Origin: Methanothermococcus okinawensis
GTDB taxonomy: Archaea > AGJL01 > Methanococci > Methanococcales > Methanococcaceae
Assembly: GCA_015661585.1 (NCBI GenBank)
Contig: DQVU01000146.1
Location: 1 to 12,985, forward strand
DNA: 12,985 nucleotides
Direction of reading: 5' to 3'
Positions 6,313-12,156 of the stretch are shown one piece after another; within the stretch, counting starts at the first letter, position 1, and each line of letters begins with the position of its first letter. The notes below the pieces were generated by a model. It made no database searches. It saw only the letters and a list, made by a program, of their open reading frames with translations, and was not told the DNA's origin. The position numbers were made by a program, and so were the translations under genes.

Positions 6313-6329
6313 AGGATATTAATTATCCA

Positions 6330-7349
6330 TTACTTCAACAATCCCATAGCCTTGTTTGTCATCTCTATAGACTTCATCTTGTCATCTACCATCTCTAGCA
6401 TCGATCTTATACAGTCTATGTTCTCAGGTATTACGTCACTCTCCTGATGGATAGCCTGCATCAGGAATACCTCGTTATCCACTACGTTGATACTCTCCTC
6501 CCACACTGCAATTTCGTTGAGGTCGTATCTCATCCTTCCAAGATCCCTTGCAAACTCTATTATTGCAGCAGTTGAGTTAAGGCCCTCCTCTGCACTTACT
6601 GTAATTATTCTTGGAGTTTTCTCTATACCTTCTATGATATCCTCCCTAGTGGTGCCTGTAGTCTCCACCATAATTATATGCATATGCATTAAGGTTGTAG
6701 GTACAACTACCGCCGATGTGAATATCTTCCCTTCAAGTTCTGGAATTACAGAGACTACATCAGGTCCATGGTGAGAAGGTAGAGTTGGAGGGTTTGGTAC
6801 TATTCCATTTATAGGACCCCTCTTTACATCGTTGGGATCTGCCCCTCTTCTTACAAGTACTGCCCTTACCTTTACAATATCGGTAACTGAATTTATGGCG
6901 TAGAGTATCCTACAGAGCCCAGTTGTATTACATGATACTACTCTTATATAGTCTTTCCCATAACATCTGTCATAACTCCAGAGTGCATTGAAGTTATCTT
7001 CCACGTACTGCGCCTTTTCACCTCCCTGAAGTATAGCCTTTACCTTGTACTCCTTATACATTTTTAGATTCTCTTTACCTACACCACCTGGAGTACAGTC
7101 TACTACAATATCTGCCTCCTCTATAACATCGAAGATGGTGCCCTCAATTTCTACACCCTTCTCCTCGAAGAGAGGTTTCCTCTCTGGAATGGCAGCATAT
7201 AATTTATATCCCTTCTCTATAGCTAACCTTGCTTCAAAGTCTGGTTTTGTCTTGGTAACTCCAAGTACTTCCATGTCTTTCTGCATTGCAACTGCATCTG
7301 CTACCCTTTTACCTATGGAACCATATCCATTTATTAGGACCTTTACCAT
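6330..7349 (-). CDS. gap: Glyceraldehyde-3-phosphate dehydrogenase, archaeal type II
   Basis: It interconverts glyceraldehyde 3-phosphate plus phosphate and 1,3-bisphosphoglycerate using NAD(P), mainly for gluconeogenesis in autotrophic methanogens. The 339 residues match the archaeal class rather than bacterial GapA. They show an N-terminal Rossmann motif, INGYGSIGKRVADA (6-19), a coenzyme-domain VTKTKPDFEA (31-40), the catalytic Cys in VVSCNTTGLCR (Cys140), PSHHGPDVVSV (191-201) and VPTTLMHMH (216-224). The ATG at 7349 has GGAGGGGAT just upstream. It is divergent from pdxS over a short shared promoter region, and the long gap after it separates it from aroD. Nothing in the protein looks damaged. 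The segment DCTPGGVG (84-91) differs from what I recall of the Methanocaldococcus sequence, but the residues I judge essential are present. Confidence 0.96.
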   Translation of the reverse strand: MVKVLINGYGSIGKRVADAVAMQKDMEVLGVTKTKPDFEARLAIEKGYKLYAAIPERKPLFEEKGVEIEGTIFDVIEEADIVVDCTPGGVGKENLKMYKEYKVKAILQGGEKAQYVEDNFNALWSYDRCYGKDYIRVVSCNTTGLCRILYAINSVTDIVKVRAVLVRRGADPNDVKRGPINGIVPNPPTLPSHHGPDVVSVIPELEGKIFTSAVVVPTTLMHMHIIMVETTGTTREDIIEGIEKTPRIITVSAEEGLNSTAAIIEFARDLGRMRYDLNEIAVWEESINVVDNEVFLMQAIHQESDVIPENIDCIRSMLEMVDDKMKSIEMTNKAMGLLK

Positions 7350-7387
7350 AATATCCCCTCCATGTAATGATATAGGTATTATACCGT

Positions 7388-7422
7388 TAATATATTATAT
7401 AAATTTAGTTTAAGGATATAAA
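7388..7422. promoter_or_regulatory. Shared divergent promoter of gap and pdxS
   Basis: The AT palindrome-like stretch around 7390-7406 can be read as a TATA box both ways. On the minus strand TTTATATAATATATT would start gap near 7372, about 22 bases before its ATG. On the plus strand TTATATAAATT would start pdxS near 7428, about 38 bases before its ATG. GATATAAAG (7415-7423) is an alternative pdxS box. Confidence 0.5.
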
Positions 7423-7465
7423 GTAAATGGTATGTTATATGTATCATAACCTAAAGGTGAAAACC

Positions 7466-8362
7466 ATGAAAAAGGTAGGTACAGAGGTCTTAAAGAGAGG
7501 ATTTGCCAAGATGGTGAAGTATGGAGTTATAATGGATGTTACAAACGTTGAACAGGCGCAGATCGCCGAGGATGCCGGGGCTACTGCAGTGATGGCGTTG
7601 GAGAGGGTGCCTGCCGATATAAGGGCCCAGGGAGGAGTTGCAAGGATGTCAGATCCTCAACTGATCTTAGATATTAAAGATGCAGTATCCATCCCTGTAA
7701 TGGCTAAGGTAAGAATAGGGCACTTCGTCGAGGCACAGGTCTTAGAGGCTATAGGTGTAGATATGATAGACGAGAGTGAGGTACTTACACCTGCAGACGA
7801 CGTACACCATATAGACAAGAAGAAGTTTATAGTGCCCTTCGTATGTGGTGCAAGGGATTTAGGGGAGGCACTTAGGAGGATAGAGGAAGGGGCGGCTATG
7901 ATAAGAACCAAGGGAGAGGCAGGAACTGGTAACGTTGTAGAGGCCGTTAGACATGTGAGGGCTGTAAATGAGGGTATAGCAAAGGTAGTTGGATACTACG
8001 AGATGGGATTAGACAGGGAACTTCTACAGATGGCAAGAGAGCTAAAGGTCTCTGTAGATCTCCTATACGAGGTTGCCAAGTTGAGAAGACTGCCTGTTGT
8101 AAATTTCGCTGCAGGAGGTATTGCCACACCTGCAGATGCCGCCATGATGATGCAGTTGGGATGTGATGGTGTATTTGTAGGTTCAGGTATCTTCAAATCT
8201 GAGAATCCAGAGGAGAGAGCAAGGGCTATCGTCGAGGCTACATACAACTACGATAAACCTGATGTTATAGCAGAGGTTAGTAAGAACCTTGGAGAGGCTA
8301 TGCCAGGTATTGATATAGAGAGTCTACCTGAGAAGGATCGTCTCGCTAAGAGAGGGAATTAA
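7466..8362 (+). CDS. pdxS: Pyridoxal 5'-phosphate synthase subunit PdxS
   Basis: PdxS condenses ribose 5-phosphate, glyceraldehyde 3-phosphate and ammonia into pyridoxal phosphate as a TIM-barrel 12-mer; the ammonia comes from the glutaminase PdxT, which is not in this window. The 298 residues carry Asp24 (GVIMDV), the Schiff-base Lys81 (VMAKVRIGH) and the second Lys149 (RTKGEAGTG), at the same positions as in Bacillus PdxS, plus NFAAGGIATPADA and GVFVGSGIF near the C-terminus. The frame is open from an ATG at 7427, but ATG 7466 has GGTGA five bases before it and gives the family N-terminus MKKVGTEVLKRGFAKM. As I recall it, the Methanocaldococcus protein carries an insertion and is longer; none is seen here. 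It diverges from gap, whose product uses one of its substrates, and precedes the thiamine-binding gene by 52 bases. Confidence 0.96.
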   Translation: MKKVGTEVLKRGFAKMVKYGVIMDVTNVEQAQIAEDAGATAVMALERVPADIRAQGGVARMSDPQLILDIKDAVSIPVMAKVRIGHFVEAQVLEAIGVDMIDESEVLTPADDVHHIDKKKFIVPFVCGARDLGEALRRIEEGAAMIRTKGEAGTGNVVEAVRHVRAVNEGIAKVVGYYEMGLDRELLQMARELKVSVDLLYEVAKLRRLPVVNFAAGGIATPADAAMMMQLGCDGVFVGSGIFKSENPEERARAIVEATYNYDKPDVIAEVSKNLGEAMPGIDIESLPEKDRLAKRGN

Positions 8363-8376
8363 CTATAAATAGTAGA
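8363..8376 (+). promoter_or_regulatory. Possible own promoter of the thiamine-binding gene
   Basis: AACTATAAATAGT directly follows the pdxS stop codon. It fits a TATA box and would start a transcript near 8392, about 20 bases before the ATG at 8415. Read-through from pdxS is also possible. Confidence 0.35.
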
Positions 8377-8414
8377 AAGTTTAAATTTTTTATAGAGTAT
8401 CTCGAGGGATGAAT

Positions 8415-8705
8415 ATGCCAGTTGCAGAGGTTAGTATAGTGCCCATTGGAGAGGGCCCAAGTATCTCAAAGTATGTAAAGAAGGCTATAGATGTTTTTAA
8501 AAAGTATAACTTGAAGGTTGAACCTGGTGCTATGGGAACTGTATTGGAGGGGGACTTAGATGAGATAATAAAGGCCTATAAAGAGGCTCATGAAACTGTA
8601 CTTAAAGATACTGTAAGGGTACTGAGTACTTTAAAGATCGACGACAGAAGGGATAAGGAAAATACAATAGAGGAGAAGTTAAGGGCTATAGGTTGTTATA
8701 AGTAA
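8415..8705 (+). CDS. MTH1187/YkoF-family thiamine-binding-type protein
   Basis: The 96-residue protein belongs to the small ferredoxin-fold family (DUF77, MTH1187 type) whose members bind thiamine or related compounds and form tetramers. Typical features are the N-terminal AEVSIVPIGEGPSISKYVKKA (4-24), a central KVEPGAMGTVLEGDLDEI (35-52) and the C-terminal VRVLSTLKIDDRRDKENTIEEKL. The role in methanogens is not settled; it may carry or sense thiamine, and thiL is its next recognised neighbour, on the opposite strand. An ATG at 8409 would add two residues, but GAGGGAT at 8404-8410 is better placed for ATG 8415, giving MPVAEVSIVPIG. The gene lies 52 bases after pdxS. A T-rich stretch at 8757-8782 may end its transcript. 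Family assignment is strong; the ligand is inferred. Confidence 0.88.
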   Translation: MPVAEVSIVPIGEGPSISKYVKKAIDVFKKYNLKVEPGAMGTVLEGDLDEIIKAYKEAHETVLKDTVRVLSTLKIDDRRDKENTIEEKLRAIGCYK

Positions 8706-8719
8706 TTAGAATATAGTCT

Positions 8720-8817
8720 AAGGGATAAAGGTTGTATTTTAACTTCTTATTTATTGATTTTAATTATTCTTTTTATTTTATTATAATTATTATTTTGATG
8801 GGAATTGAGGTTATAAT
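8720..8817 (+). repeat. Composite dispersed repeat, left-truncated copy
   Basis: GGATAAAGGTTGTATTTTAA and TTATTTATTGATTTTAATTATT resemble 9074-9110. The right end is TTTTGATGGGAATTGAGG followed by TTATAA (8811-8816). The same order (GATAAAGG part, AT-rich spacer, TTTGATGGGAAC end) occurs at 9043-9170 and, on the minus strand, at 10274-10409. Confidence 0.4.
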
Positions 8818-8837
8818 AAAAACAAAATCAGAAAATC

Positions 8838-8852
8838 CAGTTCCTATCAAAA
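8838..8852 (-). repeat. TTTGATGGGAAC-type motif, minus copy
   Basis: On the minus strand it reads TTTTTGATAGGAACTGG. It forms an inverted pair with the plus copy at 8794-8806; the arms match at about 11 of 14 bases. The AAAATCTTAAAA sequence beside it is shared with the flanks of other copies. Confidence 0.4.
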
Positions 8853-8949
8853 ATCTTAAAAATTTAATAATTATTATAAAAAATAGTAATAAAATAAAAA
8901 ATAAGGAAAAGGTTTTAAAAATAAATACTCCATTATCCCCAATGTAAAT

Positions 8950-9012
8950 ATATCCCCTCTACTTCTGAATATTGGAAGAGGATGATTCTCCGAATATCTT
9001 CTAACTACAACT
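8950..9012. ncRNA. Candidate structured RNA stretch
   Basis: A less AT-rich island. CCTCTACTTC (8956-8965) can pair with GAAGAGG (8975-8981) across a short loop with a bulge, and GAAGA...GGA can instead pair with TCC...TCTTC around 8975-9002. A GATGAT lies in the middle, but no proper box C/box D set is visible on either strand. The strand is unknown. Confidence 0.2.
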
Positions 9013-9042
9013 GTTAAACATCCCTTATCATGACAAAATTCC

Positions 9043-9170
9043 TCATTCCATCTCAGTGTTCAGGAAATATCGTGAGATAAAGGTATAGTTAATGGTTTAT
9101 TTTTATTGATATTTTTCATTTAATATATTATTTTCATTATTTTTAATTAACTACTTTGATGGAAGTAGTT
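9043..9170 (+). repeat. Composite dispersed repeat, fullest copy
   Basis: It starts with ATCTCA-GTGTTCAGGAAATATCG-TGAGAT, a perfect 6-base stem (9050-9055/9073-9078). GATAAAGG and AATGGTTTATTTTTATT follow, then an AT-rich spacer and CTACTTTGATGGAAGTAG (9151-9168), itself a perfect inverted repeat (CTACTT/AAGTAG). The same two ends occur in the same order at 10409-10274 on the minus strand. Confidence 0.45.
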
Positions 9171-9277
9171 TCTATATTATTTCCAAAAATCTTAATTTTA
9201 CTTATTATTTATACTTTGATAGAAATAATAAGAATAATACTATACTACTATTATTTCGAATACCTTAAATCAATAAA

Positions 9278-10240
9278 TCACTCCCAACTGTGAATATATC
9301 CTCCAAACTCCAACTCTTCTCCATCTATGTAGTGACCCTCCTCAACAACCTTACCAATTTTCTTAGCCTCTCCCTCACATCCTCTCCTTAATACTTCAAG
9401 GATGTCATCACATCTTTTCGTTGTAAACAACAATTCAAACTCCTCCCCACTGTTTAAAGCGGCATGGATAGGATCTATCTGGAATCTATCGCAGAACTCT
9501 ATAACATCCTTTGGCACAACTCTTAAAAGTTTTTTACTGGATATTTCAAAGTTACCAATATAGAATAACTCTTTTTTAAGCCCATCTGATATATCACAGC
9601 AGGAACTCACATATTTATTCAAGAGCAGCCCTTCCCTCACCCTTGCAGTAGGTTCCACTAGTTTTTTCATAATATCTGGATACTCCTCCCAGAGATCGTA
9701 AAAGGTTTTTCTGCTTATTACTCCTCTCTCCCTCATCTTGAGAATTTCTAAGGCACAATATACCCTACCTATATCGTAGGTTACCATTATATCCTCTCCC
9801 ACCTTTCCCCCTCTATATACAGGGTTATCTGTAACCCCAATTGCCGTGCCACAGAGTGTTAACTCTTTCCCCCTGTTTGTATCCCCACCAACTATGGGAC
9901 AACTGTACTTCCTACATGCATAATCTATCCCCTTTATCAACTCTAAGAGAAAACCTCTCTCCACCTTGGGAAGTCCCATAGACACTACTATACCCAAGGG
10001 CCTCGCACACATCGCACATATGTCTGATACAGTTGCAGTGATCACCCTCATTCCTATCTGAAAAGGTGTAAGGATATCTGGAAAGTGTGTAGATCTGAAC
10101 ATCATATCTGTAGTAACTGTTAAGTAGGTGTCTCCCAATTTGAAAACTGCACAGTCGTCTCCTATTCCCTTCACCACATCTCCCCTGTAGGTTATGTTAT
10201 CCATAATGGTTTTTATTACATCTAACTCTGTTATTCTCAT
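9278..10240 (-). CDS. thiL: Thiamine-monophosphate kinase (ThiL)
   Basis: ThiL phosphorylates thiamine monophosphate to thiamine diphosphate, the last step of vitamin B1 coenzyme synthesis, and belongs to the PurM/SelD ATP-binding superfamily. With the start at 10240 it has 320 residues. Motifs are GIGDDCAV (25-32), TTDMMFRSTHF (43-53), VSDICAMCARP (71-81, magnesium-binding Asp), GGDTNRG (118-124), PTARVREG (197-204), CCDISDGL (214-221) and SGEEFELL (264-271). The frame opens at ATG 10258, but the family begins with MRITELDVI, and the TATA box at 10279-10274 would start the transcript near 10250, after that first ATG. ATG 10240 is therefore preferred, with a leader of about ten bases or less. 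The gene converges with the thiamine-binding gene and follows cdhE after a 427-base gap. Confidence 0.92.
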   Translation of the reverse strand: MRITELDVIKTIMDNITYRGDVVKGIGDDCAVFKLGDTYLTVTTDMMFRSTHFPDILTPFQIGMRVITATVSDICAMCARPLGIVVSMGLPKVERGFLLELIKGIDYACRKYSCPIVGGDTNRGKELTLCGTAIGVTDNPVYRGGKVGEDIMVTYDIGRVYCALEILKMRERGVISRKTFYDLWEEYPDIMKKLVEPTARVREGLLLNKYVSSCCDISDGLKKELFYIGNFEISSKKLLRVVPKDVIEFCDRFQIDPIHAALNSGEEFELLFTTKRCDDILEVLRRGCEGEAKKIGKVVEEGHYIDGEELEFGGYIHSWE

Positions 10241-10270
10241 ATTTTCCCAGATTTGCATATCTATAAGTAT

Positions 10271-10280
10271 ATTTTATAAC
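10271..10280 (-). promoter_or_regulatory. thiL TATA box inside a dispersed repeat
   Basis: On the minus strand GGTTATAAAATATA follows directly on the repeat end CTTTGGTGGGAACTAG. TTATAAAATA fits an archaeal TATA box. Expected transcript start is near 10250, between the two candidate start codons. Confidence 0.5.
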
Positions 10281-10409
10281 CCTAGTTCCCACCAAAGTAG
10301 TGATTAAAAAGAATAAGAAAAATATAATTATTTATAAAAAATCCCAATGAAAAAATAATCACAAAATGAATAAAACCATTAAATATCCAGATCTTTCCTG
10401 AACACTAAA
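10274..10409 (-). repeat. Composite dispersed repeat, minus copy
   Basis: Read on the minus strand: CTTTAGTGTTCAGGAAAGATC (10409-10389), GGATATTTAATGGTTTTATT, an AT-rich spacer, then TTTTTAATCACTACTTTGG and TGGGAACTAGGGTTATAA. The order matches 9043-9170. The run TTTTAATCACTACTTT is identical to 3123-3138. Confidence 0.45.
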
Positions 10410-10595
10410 GTAGATACATCTGTTTTTCTTTTTTTACAACTTTTCCATTATATTTTTTATCTTATTATTTTTATTTTTATAAGACTTTTTTTACTTTTTA
10501 TTTTTTTATTTTTTTTTGTTATAGTTTAAAATGTTATGTTCATGATTATGAATAATTATTATATTACATGGCTCATCTTTAAAGAGAAAGGAAAC

Positions 10596-10640
10596 GATCT
10601 TGAGATTTTTTCCTCTTTTCGATTTTAATTATTACAATTA
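10596..10640 (+). repeat. Degenerate dispersed repeat, CRATCTTGARATTTTTTC type
   Basis: CGATCTTGAGATTTTTTC, then a GATTTTAATTATTA block, resembles the minus strand of 3183-3232 and, more weakly, 3072-3110. It lies about 30-70 bases beyond the cdhE stop codon. Confidence 0.35.
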
Positions 10641-10667
10641 TTATTTTTTATCTAATAACTAACATAT

Positions 10668-12143
10668 TCACAATCCCTGTTTAGCCCTCCACTCCTCAAG
10701 TATCCTATTCCAGTTCTTCCTTAGAAACTCCCCAACCTGGGAGGAATCCCTCGTTCCAACTACACATGTCCAGCCAGTCTTCTCCTCGATGTCTCCCCTT
10801 ACAGGGGCTGCCAATCCTGGAAGTATGATGATCCTGTGATTTACCTTCTCCCCTATCTTTGTCTCCTCTATCAACTTTTTGGCGTTATCTCCACAGTATT
10901 GTCCCCCTGCTACTGCAACATCAACCGCTTTACCCTCTGTATCCATAACTAGGAGCCAACAGATAACACCGTCCTTTTCAAAATCTCCAGTTACTGTGTA
11001 GAAGGTTAGGGAGAAGTTCGTTGTCATAATTACTGGACTGTTCTCATCTGGGTTGCCAATTGGATATAGGCCAGGTTCAACAGTTTGAGGTTTCCTAGGA
11101 TCTGTATATATCGCCTGTCTGAGGGTAAGTATCGGCATCAACTCCCAGATCTCTGTACCATGGATAATTATCCCATCTGCATACCTGTTCAACATTGCAC
11201 AGGCAGTCCTCGCCTCCATAATTCCAGCAGCCTTATCTAAATCCTCAACAAACTGTTTTATTGGGTTGTTACCCTTTAGTACGTAGAAGTATGTGTTTAT
11301 TGGAAGTCCTAGGATAGGATATCCAAGGAGTTTGTCTCCTTTTTCTATGGCACTTCTCCTTATCATTACGAATCTGTCGAGGGTTTCCATAATGTTCTCT
11401 GGTGTAGTGTGGGGATCTAAGATTAGATCCTCTATACCATGTTCCAGGGAGGCCTTAACCATACCCTTTAGTGTTTTAATATTACTTGAGGATAATACTA
11501 CTGCAAAATCTTTTTTATCCTTCTTTTTCTTTGATATTAATATCCTCATCATTTCAGAGAAGTTTTTTTTCGTTACCCCGTATATCATAGGTTTAGATTT
11601 TACAACGTCTAAGGCTTTTTCTATACTCTTTACATTTAGGGAACATAGGGCAACAGGTACCCTGGTGTTCTCCTGGATAATCTTCAACGCCTTTACAAAC
11701 TTCTCAGGATCCTCTGAGGCGTTCCGTAATGCTATAAAATCTAACTTCAACTTCTCCCCCGTCCTCTCAAAAACAAAATCTTCAACGAATTTGGCCCTCT
11801 TTTTTATCTCCTCCTCAGGTAGGTTATCTGATATATCTACTCCTATAGCCGTCGGATTAAAAAAAGTTAGTTCATACCTGTACATTACCTCCTCTCCACC
11901 TAAGATCGCCCTCCTATCCTCGTATCCAAACCACACCTCCTTCACAGGTGGAGAGAGGATTTCTTCAAGTTTCTTTCTATTCTTCTCAAACTTTGGAGAT
12001 TTTAAAACAGGACATTCATCGAGGACCGCCTTCCTCTCCTGTAGTTTCGTGGCAAATGCCATACAGGAAGATTCCCCACATTTTTTACAGTTTGTCTTTG
12101 GAAGTAGTTTGTAGATATCCATGGCACTTATCTTTTTAGCCAT
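10668..12143 (-). CDS. cdhE: Acetyl-CoA decarbonylase/synthase gamma subunit (corrinoid iron-sulfur protein large subunit)
   Basis: CdhE and CdhD form the corrinoid iron-sulfur protein that carries the methyl group between tetrahydromethanopterin and the acetyl-CoA-forming nickel centre, the core of CO2 fixation in these methanogens. The 491 residues begin with the 4Fe-4S motif Cys19-x2-Cys22-x4-Cys27-x16-Cys44 (TNCKKCGESSC), which sets the redox state of the cobalt. A TIM barrel follows (about 90-330; GVDIS, ILDPHTT, GLPINTYF), then the C-terminal cobamide-binding domain (about 350-490; VAVAGGQYCGDNAKK, LPGLAAPVRGDIE, TGWTCVVGTRDSSQVG). A Lys-rich stretch (about 208-217, SKKKKDKKDF) looks like a surface loop. 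The ATG at 12143 follows GGTGAT by three bases, and the gene begins 13 bases after cdhD, so they form an operon. Confidence 0.96.
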   Translation of the reverse strand: MAKKISAMDIYKLLPKTNCKKCGESSCMAFATKLQERKAVLDECPVLKSPKFEKNRKKLEEILSPPVKEVWFGYEDRRAILGGEEVMYRYELTFFNPTAIGVDISDNLPEEEIKKRAKFVEDFVFERTGEKLKLDFIALRNASEDPEKFVKALKIIQENTRVPVALCSLNVKSIEKALDVVKSKPMIYGVTKKNFSEMMRILISKKKKDKKDFAVVLSSSNIKTLKGMVKASLEHGIEDLILDPHTTPENIMETLDRFVMIRRSAIEKGDKLLGYPILGLPINTYFYVLKGNNPIKQFVEDLDKAAGIMEARTACAMLNRYADGIIIHGTEIWELMPILTLRQAIYTDPRKPQTVEPGLYPIGNPDENSPVIMTTNFSLTFYTVTGDFEKDGVICWLLVMDTEGKAVDVAVAGGQYCGDNAKKLIEETKIGEKVNHRIIILPGLAAPVRGDIEEKTGWTCVVGTRDSSQVGEFLRKNWNRILEEWRAKQGL

Positions 12144-12144
12144 C

Positions 12145-12152
12145 CTATCACC
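12145..12152 (-). promoter_or_regulatory. cdhE ribosome binding site in the cdhD-cdhE gap
   Basis: GGTGATAGG lies just before the cdhE ATG, close to a full match to the archaeal 16S tail complement. The cdhD-cdhE gap has no TATA box, so cdhE depends on the cdhD transcript. Confidence 0.6.
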
Positions 12153-12156
12153 GACA

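Larger units (their letters stand above)
5521..6329. other. 809-base intergenic region between gap and aroD
   Basis: There is no credible gene. It holds the aroD promoter, a TATGCGCATA palindrome (5592-5601), outward-facing TTTGATGGGAAC-type ends (5616-5633 and 6119-6136), two copies of the hairpin/T-tract module (5654-5762 and 5857-6035), one AGTGTTCAGGAAA-type repeat (5770-5830), and a less AT-rich double-hairpin stretch (6176-6250). The T-rich minus strand at about 6312-6291 is a likely end for the gap transcript. Confidence 0.65.
8706..9277. other. 572-base intergenic region between the thiamine-binding gene and thiL
   Basis: The two genes converge here. A 71-codon frame at 8732-8947 is low-complexity Ile/Lys/Asn sequence across repeat DNA and is not supported as a gene. 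The region holds two plus copies and one minus copy of the TTTGATGGGAAC motif, an AGTGTTCAGGAAA repeat (9043-9090) and a less AT-rich hairpin stretch (8950-9012). Confidence 0.65.
10259..10667. other. 409-base intergenic region between cdhE and thiL
   Basis: No gene is seen. The region contains the thiL promoter, a minus-oriented composite repeat (10274-10409), long plus-strand T runs (10429-10517) and a CGATCTTGAGATTTTTTC repeat (10596-10640). No convincing terminator for cdhE is visible. Confidence 0.6.

Noticed and set aside
6487..7413. Frames antisense to gap (95 and 122 codons)
   Set aside because: Shadows of gap; no family resemblance and no proper start signals.
8363..8414. TPP riboswitch before the thiamine-binding gene
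   Set aside because: The gap is only 52 bases and lacks the conserved CUGAGA and GG-rich core.
8794..8806. TGATGG followed by CTGA in the recurring motif, resembling box C and box D of guide RNAs
   Set aside because: The boxes are four bases apart, with no room for a guide, and no second box pair is present.
8732..8947. Open frame of 71 codons in the gap after the thiamine-binding gene
   Set aside because: It is Ile/Lys/Asn-rich sequence expected from AT-rich DNA, has no ribosome binding site and runs across two copies of a dispersed repeat.
10429..10517. Long plus-strand T runs as a terminator of cdhE
   Set aside because: cdhE is on the minus strand, where these runs read as A, so they cannot end its transcript.
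11293..12114. 273-codon frame on the strand opposite cdhE
   Set aside because: It is antisense to a clear cdhE gene with all family motifs; the long frame follows from codon bias of the real gene.
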